Origin: Sipunculus nudus
Taxonomy: Eukaryota > Annelida > Sipuncula > Golfingiida > Sipunculidae
Direction: 5' to 3'
NCBI GenBank assembly: GCA_026874595.1
Contig: CM049307.1
Span: 57,398,870-57,462,869, forward strand
Length of the DNA: 64,000 bases
In this document: positions 1 through 14,200 of the stretch, piece by piece
Layout: every line of letters starts with the position of its first letter
Numbering within the stretch: position 1 is the stretch's first letter
Made by a program: the position numbers and the translations under genes
The notes under the pieces: model-generated
What the model was told of the DNA's origin: nothing
What the model saw: only the letters and a program-made list of their open reading frames with translations
The model's database searches: none

Positions 1-154
1 GTATTTGATCAAAAGTGAGCCATATATATTATAAAAAGACAATTACATATTTAAGATGAACTTATCACTTTATAGTATAGTGATTATTTATGATAATTAA
101 ATGGAAATTACGTAAAATATTAAGAAAATTTAAAATTTAGACTTAGGTTTCGGC

Positions 155-261
<107 letters not shown>

Positions 262-964
262 CGACCACGTGCCGATAAGTGGCATGAATTAATTATCCAT
301 ACTCTTATTTGAGTTGAGGGCTTCAATGCGCTTTTAGCGTTGAGTAAGGCAAACGATTTAAATTGACGTCAGTCAATATTGTCATATCGCGCAACACATA
401 CAAATTTTATAATATGAACATACCTTGGGTGCTTGACAAAGTGGGGTCGACGAACCCAGCTGCCAAGAGAGGTCACAAATAGCGACAGAAAATGTTTGAT
501 CAAGCCCGTGGCTGATTATTTTTTTAACGTAAGCTCCTCGTTACGCGGACAAGTCAACGGTACGGTCGCTCAGCGTTCCAGTATTTCTACCTGTCGGGGG
601 AGTAAAGTACGTTTGTATGTACGCTGCGATATCGACAAGCTGTTGTAACGGGAGACTCGGTTGATATGCGTGAAGGGTGAATTCACGTTCGAACCATTCG
701 TCGCACCGGACTTGCTATGTGGTCGTGAGGCATGAGTTAAAATGAAACCGCTCGCTGGAATGCTAGCTGAATAAATCACCCATACAACATGAGGACTACT
801 TATACAAGTAAGTTCCCTCGTCTCTGGTTTAAGGTATATCTTGGAAGGGTGGCCAGGTCGCAAAGTACGTACATAAAAATATACCTTGGGTACCAACGAC
901 AAGCGTAAAGGACAGTTTGTATTAAGAAGCATACCAGGAGTGGCCCTTCTCACATTTCCGGATT

Positions 965-1051
<87 letters not shown>

Positions 1052-1052
1052 G
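965..1052. repeat. Compound (TA)n(GA)n microsatellite
   Basis: A TA run passes into a GA run. It is the mirror arrangement of the tract at 155-259. Confidence 0.95.
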
Positions 1053-1754
1053 GCTTATAGATTGAAAAAAAAATAGCAAACTTCATGGTGAGATTTTAGA
1101 CAGAGGTAATATCAACAATTTATGCGTTTACTTATATATATATAGATAGTCCCCATACGATAGTCCCCATCGAACTTCATCGGTCGCCATGAGACTTTTT
1201 TTTGGTCCAAAAAATATACAGGATAATTAGGATGGTATTGTTGGGTCGGAAATATGAAAGAAAAGAAAACACTTTCGTTTCACTAGATGTCGGCATGGGC
1301 TTGAAAAAAATTCTCTCAGCCCCCATTACTCGAGTCTTATTGAATTACTGGCGTAATTACACCTCTTCGTATTTTGGTATTAAATAATATGATTTTTTTA
1401 ATATCCCAGAGTTGTCTTGAGGTTTATAGTTATCTTTATTTATTTATCATTTCAGTTGTGTGTAAATTACAGCGTTAAACTTTTTTTCACAATCATAATA
1501 TAGCCATGATTGAACCGAAAAATAATTGCTGTAGTTTCTGACCAAACTTTATAGGACATCACTTTCTTCTCATGGCATTATTGGAAAACAGGTAAGAATA
1601 CTTAACATTTCACATTTATATAGGTTTAATGCTTGCTGAGGAATGTTATTTAGCCTTCTGAACATCAGGTTTCATAAGTCATAAACTGTAGTTCAAGAAG
1701 CGAAACAAATATCAGTAGAGATACCATATCATTATAGAGATTTCAGCATTTTGC

Positions 1755-1820
1755 CGTCGAGGACCGGGCGGGGATTGAACAGGGGACCTTCACGTCAATC
1801 AACTAGGTTGCGTCCTTCAC
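1755..1820 (-). mobile_element. Possible tRNA-like SINE head fragment
   Basis: On the minus strand the segment contains a B-box-like GTTCAATCCCC preceded by a short tRNA-like stretch. No A box or tail is clear, so this is a weak call for a truncated tRNA-derived element. Confidence 0.25.
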
Positions 1821-2618
1821 CGAAAAAAGTTAGCTACAACTCCTTTTTTATCTTTAGCAAATTCAATAGATCATACATTTAACGGGCCTGAGTACATGTA
1901 CTCTGGCTCTAGCGAACTCAGAGGTCTAAAAATAAACAGAAACAGAAAACAGCCAATTTTCCACAGTCACTCTTTGTGCCAAAACATCTATTAAATCACG
2001 TAGTTTCCATTTAATTGCTGCCAAGCTTGCCTGCAACCTATAAATTTAGTATGAGGTACGTTGTCATAACAGACACGCGTTTTCTGAGGATCAAAGTGAT
2101 TTTAGCACATGTATTGATTCTGTTTAATTTAATTATCTATTTCCATGACAACCGGTAGGTTAAAATTAACTATAAATACGTCAAGTTACAAAGGAGCCGT
2201 ATTAACGGCGTAAGCGTTCAACATAACAGGTATAAAGTTGGAAATACTATCACGTGACCCCTGTGTTCAGACAGATTATTTACGGTCCATATATATTGAC
2301 AACCAATAATGTGTGTTGTTATTTGGCGTTACTGTTCAAAGGCACACGGCTGGATCTTATGATAGCATATATGATATCGTGAACGAGATCGTCGGCTACT
2401 GATCTGTCCGTCTTTTGATAACAGCAATATCCTACTATATGTGAGATATATGAGCCCACGATGGGTGTATTTGATCCAAACTGATGTCATGCCCGTGTGC
2501 ATGTGGCCAGTCAAAATGTCAATCATAAAGTCAAAAACGAATCAGGTACATTATGCGATATCACGTCATCTCTTGTGTAAAATAAACCCTTTTAACCACC
2601 CTTTTAGTTAACAATGGG

Positions 2619-2736
2619 ACGGGGTGGAGCCAGGAATTAGAAAATGGAGGGTCCAAGCCAGGAGGAATAATGACAAAACTTTATAAAAAAAAGGGGGGGG
2701 GGGGATACCCTGAACCCTTTCCCGGATCCGCTTCTG
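2619..2736 (+). mobile_element. MITE, CAGGGGCGGATCC family, degraded copy
   Basis: The left part (GGTGGAGCCAGGA) and right end (GGATCCGCTTCTG) match the ends of the better copy at 55796-56008. Inside, both share a 'TCCAANCCAGGAGG' segment and a long G run. It is a non-autonomous inverted-repeat element with no coding capacity. Confidence 0.6.
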
Positions 2737-3198
2737 GGTTGGTTAAGACAGGCTTCCATGACTACATGTATTTGAATACCACATGTAGGTTCTAGAAAGT
2801 AAACAGAGAAAAGAAATGCGTAGTTATATCATATGATGAAAAGCGTTCCCTGGCAACCATAATAATAGAGCGTTTTCCTTTAATATCAGCGAAAGTTCAA
2901 TTTTTAAATCACTTTTCCATTTACTTTATAGTACTTCGTAAGCGTTTCATTATTCCCTGATGAAAATGGGATTTATGGCATCGAGATTAAATGACTCCGC
3001 TGAAAGGCTAACTTAATTAACAGGGGCGGATATCAAAGTTTTTGCTCAGGGGGTGCCATCCCCCTCTTTTTGGACATAAAATCTTTGAAATAGGATAAGA
3101 AACGTTTTACACCGAAGTGCAGCGCCTTTATTGCGTCTCACACAGTTTTCTTCCCTATATACCTACATGCGAGAGTTAAAAAACGTGGACGTACTCAC

Positions 3199-3222
3199 AG
3201 CAAACTTGTTTAATTGAGCCAT
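3199..3222 (-). CDS. Candidate first coding exon of an unidentified minus-strand gene
   Basis: On the minus strand an ATG sits in a very strong Kozak context (CCGCCATGG) at 3222-3220. It opens eight codons (MAQLNKFA) that end exactly at a GTGAGT donor. Upstream on that strand lies a pyrimidine-rich stretch (about 3290-3310) such as is seen near the transcription start of many housekeeping genes. The gene would continue leftwards, but I found no matching second exon within the window. The combination of Kozak and donor is suggestive only; the product is unknown. Confidence 0.22.
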
Positions 3223-3899
3223 GGCGGTGAGCCACCTATTTTTGAGATCCTGAACCGCCCCGCATAACTCCTTACCATGGCTTTGGCACAGAACGGTGGA
3301 AGGGAAACGAAGGTGAATAACCTGTTCAAACAAAAACAAATATTAATAATAAATGGGCAATGGACCACAAGCATCACGAATAAATACGAAACAATCATAT
3401 ACCTCGCACCACGGTACTGTTGAGACCCATTTAAACATTTAACTGAAGTTTGGTGGCCATGGTTACAAGTGCAGCGTTTCTTCTCCCACTCACCAGGTGA
3501 ACCCGTGTAAACGGAAACATGACCGTGAGTATAACACATAGAAATCTGATTAAGAGGCCCGGCGGAGGTGTGTAGGCTCCGATTATAAGTTTAGTTTTAC
3601 ATGATTATGATGTAGACTATACAAATGCACCAGATATACCAGTAGCATGCCAGCTTTAAAAATAAAAATGGATAACATTAGACCATTGGAACCATGCGCG
3701 GTGTCCGTCGTACAATATTGTTAAATTATAACCTTTCTCGTCAAGTATTTGTTACATCGTGCAGGAACGTCGGTGTCAGTTAATCACGTGATGATTTATA
3801 GCCAATAGCAGTGGCAAAGTAGCACAGGGAGTACTTTTGACCTTTCAGAGGTCAAATCGCTAGAACCTCGCATTGACTACTACGGGTCATTATGAGCAC

Positions 3900-4027
3900 T
3901 TATACCTTAAGAGGGGGCGAGCTCTTTCGGAGCAGAAAAGACTGCACTCGACCACGGCTTGAGGTTTAGCGTGTGACGTTGCTAAGCGTTCGTTGCCGTC
4001 TCGCGCGGCTTTATATGTCACCTTTGT
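3900..4027 (+). promoter_or_regulatory. Candidate promoter and 5' noncoding exon ending at a GTAAGT donor
   Basis: A relatively GC-rich island in AT-rich surroundings ends at a perfect GTAAGT donor (4028-4033). The next plus-strand gene is TBATA at 9053, whose ATG lies just 2 nt after a splice acceptor, so it needs an upstream noncoding exon. This island is a possible source. The link is inference. Confidence 0.22.
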
Positions 4028-6414
4028 GTAAGTTAATGGTATAATCAACACCAGATGTCACATCTAGCCTCAGCATTAGTCGCCGTAATACAACTAGAAT
4101 TCCCACTGATTTATGGACCGCTTCCATACAGTTGCAGGAACGAACCGATGCATGCAGTTATAGGTTTCATGAGGTTCACCCTATACCCCTTTATCGTATA
4201 TATTATTTTTATCTCGGACTCGGATAAATACCTTACTCATATGTTCTTATCTGTGATATTTGACTTTAATCGGGTTTCTTATAATCAGACAGGTACATAT
4301 ATTTATATATAAGCGTTGGTGGTTGTGGGTGGGGGAATGTGTGTAAATTCTGCATAGACCTTTCAAACAAGAAATTTAGAACATGACCTTTCACAAGGGT
4401 CTTTACTGTACGTTTAATCTATAATCTGAGCAGTATCTGTAAAAAATATATATATAAAATCTCTGAGCTTATCGTCTTATCAAAAAACCAGATCATACTT
4501 GGAGCACCTATTATTTTAATAAATTCATTTTTAATTAGGCCCCCTCTCTTGCGCTATGACGTTTGATTTCATTCTTGAAAAGATACATGTCTGTGAGCAC
4601 AGAGATCATAATAATATTGCATTAATAGTTATCTTACGTAAACGAAACATTTAGCCTTTATAAACAATGGTTAGACATACGAATATCCGTTTATCAGTTT
4701 ATTGTAGGAATAGAATAAACAATTCTTTGATTCCTATAAATGGGGTGAAATATGTACCTCAAACCACCACTGTCCAAGGATATTTTAAGAACCGGTTAAT
4801 TGTAAACAGGAACCGCTAGGGGGCGTTCGTGCATTGAAATTCAACGGTTGCCAGAAAATACGATAGTTACTCATCTAATGATATGGTATGTGTACGTGTT
4901 CCTTCATAAATTCTCCATAAAATCTATATGTAATGTAGATTTAATGCCTTGTGAAAAAAAAACACATGCTTACCTCCTCAGGCGAAGTACGCGTATATTA
5001 ATATTTGCTCACTGCCATGTCCGGCTGAGGAAGGAATTATGGGCCATTGGAACTAAATGACACGTCGGCTTGTGTAACATACAAATGGCCGTGACAAAAG
5101 AACAGTCGTATAAGTGTTTATCCATTTATGTTATATAGGCATAAAGATTCAATTTCTCCAACATTTATTATTTCAGTGTTATATTACCTCTGAAAATGGC
5201 ACAGAAACATAAAAAAAACATCGTAACGTAGTTTTTATAACAGGAGGGGTATGTTTGATGTCTGTTGAATTTGACTAAGGTTTGTGGAATATCATTCCTG
5301 TATTCCTGACGGGAATACGTAGAATTTACAATGTTATAGTTTTACCTATCTATAATACACACACAGCACGTTCCACGCACAGTTCATAGTTAACAAATGA
5401 CACAGACATTGCCAAAACCTGTCACTTGAGTAACTTCGGCAGATGTCAAATTTACGAAATTATGGTTAATTCAATTTGTTAATTAATTATGACAAAATGA
5501 ATCCGTAGAAGACATGTATTGGAACTGTGCATGCTCATTTAAAAATATGTACTTAGATGAATATACTCTAATTCAAGAAGGTAACCTTTCCTAGTATGTT
5601 ACTTCCAATTCCAACGTATAATGTAGAGTAAAGAAACCACTTTGGAGAATACAAGACGTCTGTACTCCAAATACATTTTGAACAAGGGCGGGATCAAAAG
5701 ACTTTTCACGTAGGGGTTTGGTAATAGTCACGCACAAAGGAAAAACGGATGGTATTCTCTAAAACAACTAGCCTTGCTTTGTATGAAAATAAAAAAAAAA
5801 CATGCGAGTTGTAATGGAGGAAATACAGAATTACGAGTACTTTAAATAAATGACGCAAGTACATTACGAAACAGGCTTTAAAACCTCCCCTGATCTCAGA
5901 ATAAGTTTTCATATATTGATCAGCAAATCTATAAACTCCAGACAGGGTCCTAGACAGCCATAGAGAATAGTACTTAAACCCCGCCAGCGCATCACTCGAA
6001 TCTCTAAGAAGACCCAATAAAAAGAATACAGCCAATCTTATAGGCTGTCCTTAAACACAGCAAGCGAGAAAGGCTCTGTAATACAAGATCGGCATATACT
6101 ATACGTTATTGAAGTGGACCCCCGCACAGTAGCTCGGACCGTCCCGGGGCTTAAGGGAACGCAGTAGTCGGGGTCTTTGGTCAATATCCTCAGCGTCAGA
6201 CATTGTTAGACCACTCCGTTATTGATATCGTATATCAAAAGAAGAGAATTTATTCCTCACAAGTGCTGGGAGGGTATTATTGCCGTTACACCGTGGTCTG
6301 TAATATTTGGTCCATACTTTGACGACTGTTGCTTGCTGCCCAGGTAAGCTAGTATTGATTTTTGACATGTACTGTATGATTTGTAGTTAAGTTGAGGTAT
6401 CGAGCTTAAATGTG

Positions 6415-6418
<4 letters not shown>

Positions 6419-6473
<55 letters not shown>

Positions 6474-6572
6474 ATATATATAAAACGATGAAGACAAACA
6501 ACACTGTACACTACAGACTGTTTCACGGGATGCGACCCGATCTTTAGGTGAATGTTGTTAGCATTTCCCACT

Positions 6573-6632
<60 letters not shown>
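6419..6632. repeat. (TA)n tract and nearby (CT)n(AT)n tract
   Basis: Two microsatellites flank about 90 bp of ordinary sequence: a pure TA run (6419-6482) and a CT run passing into AT (6573-6632). Confidence 0.95.
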
Positions 6633-6637
<5 letters not shown>

Positions 6638-6897
6638 TACTTATATTAACTCATTATAACTAATTGTCTTAAACATATAGATTCACCTGCAATATAAATA
6701 CCATAGAAATTGAGCTCCAGTTACAGTTTATCTGTAATATTTCTAATATATATCTATAATTCTACCCTGGAAGATTTACATTTTCATTCATCCTAATTTA
6801 AGTTAATTTAGTAAATTTCATCCTGATAACAGTATTGTAAAGTTGTAAATATAGGTCAGTTATCAAATCACTATATCTATGTTATAATGGTCGTCTG

Positions 6898-6927
6898 GAC
6901 CCCCCCCCCCCCCCGGATCCGCTTCTG
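6898..6927 (+). mobile_element. End fragment of the CAGGGGCGGATCC MITE family
   Basis: A poly-C run followed by GGATCCGCTTCTG matches the right end of the copies at 2619-2736 and 55796-56008. The left end is absent, so this is a truncated copy. Confidence 0.5.
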
Positions 6928-6935
6928 GACCTTGA

Positions 6936-7058
6936 TAAAATTGTCGCATTTTCGAAGTGGTTGTCTAAGCGAGGTCTGATAGAAAGAGCAAAAGAGAATT
7001 GGGACCTTGAAAAAGGTGGTCGCTAAACAGAGATGGTCGCTAGGCGAGATTTTGCTGT
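6936..7058 (+). mobile_element. Pogo/mariner-like MITE, copy 1
   Basis: It shares GTGGTYGTCTAAGCGAGGT and a following 'AGAGCAAAA...TTGGGACC' block with 14370-14488. It ends in GGCGAGATTTTGCTGT, resembling the CAGTAAAACCTCG-type terminal repeats of pogo/Tigger-like elements. No transposase is present. Confidence 0.6.
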
Positions 7059-8941
7059 ATTTCAAATAGCTTTATTTTCCTTTCTTGTATTTATCTCGTT
7101 TCCAACTGCTTTGGTGTCTGAAATCTAAATTTAACAGTACAGTTTTTATTCATATCAGCACGTCATCAGTGTGTTATAATAGTTAACTATTCGGTCCGCA
7201 TTCAACACCATTTACTATTACAGGAGCTGTTTTCCAGAGTTTAGGCAGCGTTAAGTAGTTATACATATTTAGCCATTTATTATTAGTAATATACTGGCAA
7301 ATATATACAAGCCCTGAACAAACCTGCCGACAATTTACATGCAATTAATTCATGCGTTTTCACCATCAGTAAACGAAACATTGACATAAACGATTTCTTT
7401 GCTCACGTAGTGTTATTACTGCCACACTACGGTGTCACACAATGGCAGAAACCCATAATGGCCAAAGACTGATTTAGGATATTATTATGGGTATTTCTAT
7501 CAATGATCGCTTTACAAGAACAGTATAATATTCTCGAAAGTGCCGCCGACCCTGGAGCTGCATGGCAACCCTGAAGTACAATGGCCAGTGAACAAACAGC
7601 CATTTGGCATTGCATACAGATTGATCCGGAAGTTACATTTTAGCCACCGGAAGTGACGCTGATTACGCAGGGGGCAAAAAGGTCATTGTGCTGTGAACTA
7701 CGACTGGCCCCGGGGCCTACCGTTAAGTACCGGGTATCAACAAAACTTATGGTTAATTTAAGGACTCGGAACTTATTTTTAATATCACAGTGTAAAAATT
7801 AATTTGGCACGAACAAGTTAGATAATACATATATATATATATATATAGATCTGTATATAGACTGAAAGGAATCTCATGACAATTTATAGTTTTTTTTTTA
7901 CTTTTGCTCTGTACCTAAAGCAGTCGATTTGAAAGGCCTTTTGCCGAGGAAGGGTTGAGGTGTTGTGCATTCGAAAGCATTTAGAGTAGAAATCTCATAT
8001 GAGTTATCCAAAGCGGTCGACCATTACGCGTTGAACATTATGATAAACCACAGGTCGCTATATTTTCTCTGATATCATATTCTTTAATTTTTCCTTGTTA
8101 ATTTCTTTTCTGTAACAAATGTTTCGTATACGTTTATGACGACCAGTAGCGTCAGATTATGTCCCGAGATACATCATTTCTTGTTCATATTTAATCGGTT
8201 TTTGACATATACAGATTAACAAACACATATAAAGAGTCAAACATGCATGTTCACCCACAGTTTTCATACAACGCACAGCTTGAATAGCATCTAGAAGTAA
8301 CGATCAGTAGCCAGTTTGTACCATTTTCCTCCTTTGCGGTGGGATACATAATACATGTAAACATTCTGTACAACACGCTGTGCACTAACCTCCCTATATT
8401 TTGTGCTGAATGAATGTAAATGAAGCATTGTGTGTTAACGTGCCGTCTGGCTAGGTTTGTCAACCCTTTGGTCTGACCCGTGGCTGGGCGTTACCTGATC
8501 CCATGAATTACTTATTATGCAACAACAGAACAGGGTTTATATAATGTTCTTATACCTCCCTGTACTGACAGTTACAAGAAGTATACAAGGGGCATGGCCT
8601 TTTTCTCATGGTTTCAATTAGCAGTGCATATGTGAATGATATTAAATGATATAAAGAAATGATATAAAGCTATACAAGGTCTGATGTTCGAAATATTCAT
8701 GCGGGCTAAAATCTATAAAGCCGACCAAGACCACAAGCATATATACTTGTGGTTTTCATGTATATCTTGCCTGCTTTGTTCATGCTGTCAGACAAGGTAT
8801 GATTACATGATAAATTTAAAATTAACATATAGAGACCTGGCGTTTGCGGAGTCTATATATATGTCAGTAAGTCTGAGCATGCAAACGACTTTTCTGATAG
8901 TTTAATTCTAACCTTTTTTCTCGATAAAATGATCGACAATT

Positions 8942-8989
8942 ATGACGTCAGAGGCGTTCCGTCGCAGCAACGGACCGCTAAAATAATGG
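8942..8989 (+). pseudogene. Decayed duplicate of the TBATA first coding exon
   Basis: ATGACGTCAGAGGCGTTCCG at 8942 closely matches the true exon start at 9053, 111 bp downstream, and the similarity extends into the preceding intron (shared AATTCTAAC and TCGACA). The copy reads 14 codons and stops at TAA. The splice acceptor AG of the functional copy is replaced by AT here, so it is probably not used as an exon. It is a local tandem duplication of the 5' edge of the exon. Confidence 0.75.
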
Positions 8990-9052
8990 CTTTATAATAT
9001 ACTGCTGTTAACTGAATTCTAACATTTCTTCTTGTTAACGTTTTCGACAGGC

Positions 9053-9773
9053 ATGACGTCAGAGGTGTTTCGTCCCAGCAACGGACCACTTATGGTGCGC
9101 GGAAATATTGCTGACGGCCTTGGTGGTTCAGCCGATGCTTTCAAGAAAAGGGACCCCGTAAATCCAGGCAGCCGGCCCCAGACACAGGGAGGTTACAGAT
9201 TTGGACAGCTCAGTCATAATTCGTTCTTTGCCAGACATAACCCTCACCCCTGCAGAGTCAGACATCTAAAAGGTACGTTTAACCACTAAATAAACATCAG
9301 ATCAAAAGCATTACGTGATCAACATATGTGGTCATCAAACGTCCGATAACATTATAAGCATTTTAAATGTACAATTTGTGTATTAACGAATATTTTTACG
9401 GATTATTTTATGTACATTTATCATCTGATATTGTATCATTGCTTTAAGACGCATAAACTAACCAGAAAAACTTTGGTATTATCATTGTGTTTCTACCTAA
9501 ATAAAGGATTTACACAGAAGCTTATATAAAAAGAAATATTGTTTAATAATTCATACATGATACATGTAATAGCTCTTGCCCCAAAGTTTGCGTCACTTGG
9601 CGGTCATTAAGAAAGTATGTTCCTGGACTAGCTTATATCATTTACATTCAGTTATATTTTATACATATATAGAAATAAAAAGCTGAAAACACGTTTGTCG
9701 TGATCTCAGCAGCATAAGAAAAGCACCCAACATTCGACAGGCAGAGTGAGAAGGGTAATTAAGATATGCTTAC

Positions 9774-9828
<55 letters not shown>

Positions 9829-11206
9829 ATTAATTAATACATTTACATTACTTCCAGGTTTACTAGATGTACCGATCTGCACCGTTAATGATGACGGATA
9901 CTTCTCCAACCCGCGGTATTCCATGCAGTGGCCGCCAAGCAACTTCGACAGTAACAAAATTAAGATGTACAGCAAGTACTACAATGTACCAGCTAACTCT
10001 ATCAACGTGAACACACAGAAATACCCGATCAACACTGTCACGGGACTCCAGTATTTTTTGGGTAAACCACTCAACATGAGGATCTTTCGAGAAAAAGCCG
10101 TGCCCAGAGTGGGACTTGGTAAGCCGTAGTCACATTTACATACCCCACGCAGCATTAATACACATCATTCGTAACTAGACCCATGAGGGCAATGGTACCC
10201 CAGTTGGCATCCAAATTTTAAACGCGCAACACACCTTACGTTGGTCGGATTCTTGGTCCTGTGGCAGCCCTGGTATTGAAAACCGGAAAAACTTACTTAA
10301 CAAAAAAGTGGTTACCGCGAAAGAGGTCTGGAACTTCAGCCTGTACAAAATAGTCTTTTAAATTTTAAAATTGTTATTTCCGATATGGGCTTTGTTTAAT
10401 TTGGTGATATTTTACAACACATTCTGACTGGGATGATGAATCTATACTACACAAGTAATAATACGATTGGATCTTTATCTTTTAATTGCTTTTAACATCA
10501 CATTCTGAAATATGACCTGTTATTTCGCAATAAGGGTCGTTCTCATTGTGAAGTATATCAAACCATTTATTTATGTGTTAAATACACCTTTTCTGTAGTT
10601 CCGGTCGATGAGGCTTGGAGAGATGAACTTAAAGCACTTACAGACACACTTGGTCTGTCGGAGAGGAAAAATGTTCCGGTCAAACCCGAAGAGCCCCGCC
10701 CTCGCACGAGCCAGTACTCGGCCACCACCGGTCGCCTGATCCCGCCGCCGTCACGTGCCATGTCCCGCCAATCAAGTCGTCAGATGCACAGAGACAGATT
10801 CATGGGCAACTTCAACCACATATCGGAGGAACCAGATATGGAAAATATGGTAAGTATTAATTTATTATACATGAAACCCGTTTGGAGATTCTCAATTTTT
10901 AGAGAGTCAGGTATCTCCAGCCGAGAGGTTGTATAGATGACAAACCCCTCCTTTACCTAGAACTAAGGAGAGAGAGATTGTGATGAAAGTTACATTCTTT
11001 AAAGAAAATAAAACTATAAAGATAGAAAAATCTGCTTGAAATATACATCCCGGCCCATTTACGCAATACCTCTGCTTAAATGTGAAATAAGCAAAGGTAA
11101 GTACTGGTGTAGAAAATAACCGTGAATCTAAAAGTTTGAATTGTCAGGCACCTCCCAAACAAACCTGGTGTGTGAAGGAACAAAAATATATGCTCTGCGC
11201 GCGCGC

Positions 11207-11264
<58 letters not shown>

Positions 11265-14200
11265 GAGAGACCCTGTACTGCATGATCACCCATAAGCTCC
11301 GGCCTTGAACCACACTTAAAGAAACGAAAGTTGTGAATAATTTATTTAGATTGTTGCGACACTCAGCCTCGTGTACAATCACAGCAGTTTCTATGTAGAT
11401 AAGGCCTGTGCTAAGAACCTTTGTGACACGAATGGTATCTAAACACAGAATGAACCTGGTTACAAATGGACTGGGCAATGTCGAGGTGGAATACCTTTTC
11501 AATTACACCTCAGGTGGGCCCCTGAGAACAACAAGAAAAAAGGCCCAATCAGAGAGGATTATGAGCCACTGGTGGGCCGCTCAAGACCTTTATAAATATT
11601 TAGTCACGGCCGTAGCTATGGCGGTATTTACATAGTTCCGTCGGTAGTGTATCAATCATATACACACGGTAAGCTCTGTATCAACCCACAATACAAAGGT
11701 AGTAAATGCTGATGTTTATTTCGTATGAACTCTTCATTGCCCCTGTTTGTTCATATTGTTGCTGAGTCAGCGGAACAACAACAACGTCAAATCCGATTGA
11801 TTTTACAGATTAAATACCCGAAGCCATGTATGCACAGGTCTATCAAAGCTGTGGCACGACACAGGCATTATATTGAATAAATACCCACGGAGCCGGATTG
11901 TCAAGATTGAAGCATTTATGTCAATCATGTTAAATGAACAGCTGAATTTGGATACATGTTTTTTGCTTCTCGGAATGAATGGTATATTGAAAACGTGCAG
12001 GAACCGAAATGATATACATTGATTTTTACATTTGCTGCTCTTTATAAATGCTACATTCAATCTATTACAATTGGTCTCTCAATCACCGACAGAATACCCA
12101 CGACTAAATTATACTGTTTGACATGCTCTCAAAACCATAATGTGTGATAAATACACTTAAGTGCCTCTGAATAATATAATATTGAGAGAAGAAGAACCAT
12201 TTTTGAACCTAATCCCTTCAAGTGCCTTTAACAAGAAATCTAGACTCTTTTGAGATATATGTCTTACCGAGATATAGTACATGGTTAAGTGATTATTTAA
12301 GTACATGATTTCAAGTTATCTACAAATGATGTTTTACATGTTAACCAGAGAAACCTTGTTGAACTTGATGTCTGTTTCGTGACCTTGGCCCCTATCGTCC
12401 TTCACCTTTTTTATTTTATTTTCTCCAGGTCCTTCAGATGCTGTGTCAGATCCTACAGACAGAGGATGTCAATGCTGTCACCTCCTGGTTAGTTTCTGCC
12501 GGGGACAGAGGTCAGTATATTATCATTAACATTTAAGTCTTATTTTATTTCCCCAACATGTGGATTAAAAAGATTCATAAGCCTTAAGTCCGAGTGAAGT
12601 CTCTAATAAATGACTACATTGTCATCCATTTATATTATACATTTAATTAAAATTTGGAATGAAAAATAACTAAAATCAAAGAGATATCGCTAATATTATT
12701 AACTTAGGCATTGGACCTGTCAGTTTGGTTGCCAGATAAGTAGTATAAAGGTAATGCCATAACATCATTATTATTACACATTTCTATCTTATTATCATTA
12801 TTATCCTTTGTTATGTAGAGAAGGCCATGGTACTGGACATGATCCGTGCCTCCTTGGTCGCTAACGATCAGTATTACAAGCAGGACCCGCCACAAGAAGA
12901 ACGTCCCAGGTCGCAAGGGGGACTCCCCGCCATCGGCGAGCTGGAGGGTCAGATCATTGGCGGAGAGGGTGATGACGTCAACTCTAAGGTTGACAGGTCA
13001 GCACTTTTATTTTATCCACCGAAAATAAATTATTTATCAGATTCACAGCCTAGCCCTTATGAATCATTTTTGTTACGATCATTGAGTCTTCAGTACGCTG
13101 AGTTTTGGTGCTCTTGCATTCATTTCTTCATCTTTTTTTAAGGATATCATAACAAATTGACTAATTTTTATTTTTCCTTTTCTTACCACCAGTTCCAGAA
13201 TTTAAGAACACCTTTTTTTATCCTTCCATCAAATTTAATTTAATTTTAGGTCTCAGATTCCGTAAAAGGATTTCTTGTGATTAGGGTTTATTTGTATCGT
13301 TTCATATGCGTGCTTTTTATTTTTTTTTGTATTTCTATAAATGAAATGAGGGGAGAATATTTCATTTAGAAATACTTCTAGTTTCAGACGCGAACCTTGA
13401 AATATTTGCTTACAATTTCATAGCAAAAACTATTTTACCACATGCTATGTAGAGTAAAGCCACTACGGCCGGTGACCTTGTATTTGTCAGAGCAAATAGC
13501 ATCTGCAAACACAAGAAAAACGACCAGGCTGGTAGCTTAAGTTGTTTCGGGGTGTCTCCACGAACAGCTAGCAAAAAGTTAAAATCCAAAGTTTTCTTAG
13601 TATTAATCTCTCACGTAAATCTGGTCAACTGAGACGACACTTTAAAGAGAAATCTCCATTGCTATGGGAACGTCCCGTTAGGAGAGCTTAGCACGTGGAG
13701 TTTTAAGTACATCTTGCGCATCAATAACACGGCTGCCCCTGGACAAACCCACCGCAAAAGCCCTGAACAAATATCTTTAACACAGCTCTAGGCTTGGTTT
13801 TAAGGACATATGTTTTGTGTGTGATTGACATTTTCATGAAAAAATATCTTTTGTAGTTTATGTGAATTGTTATTATTTTTAATCCTGCATCTGTTGTTTT
13901 AATTGCAATCACTTATGAAAGCAGAGAGGCGCTTTCGCACCATGCATACAACGACCAGTATTGAAAAAAACCTAATAAAACTATATAAGAGAATACGGAT
14001 ATAACACAAACATAAATATATCAATTTACTTTATTATTTTAAAACAAATACAAGCCTTTTCAACACTTCATTGTGTATTAACAAATCTTCTTAATTTTAC
14101 GTTTTATGAAAATACAAAAGGTCATATACGATTTGTATATTTGTATATATTTTATAGATATCATTTTGCAAATAATGTCATTGTTACACATACAGTAAAC

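Larger units (their letters stand above)
4028..8900. other. Gene-free spacer or 5' intron of TBATA
   Basis: No coding exon is recognisable. It holds (AT)n tracts at 6419-6482, 6573-6632 and 7828-7848, a poly-C tract abutting a MITE end near 6898-6927, and a pogo-like MITE at 6936-7058. Confidence 0.5.

Noticed and set aside
570-1079. 169-codon minus-strand frame
   Set aside because: It starts in a (TA)n/(GA)n tract and the remaining part has no family resemblance or exon borders.
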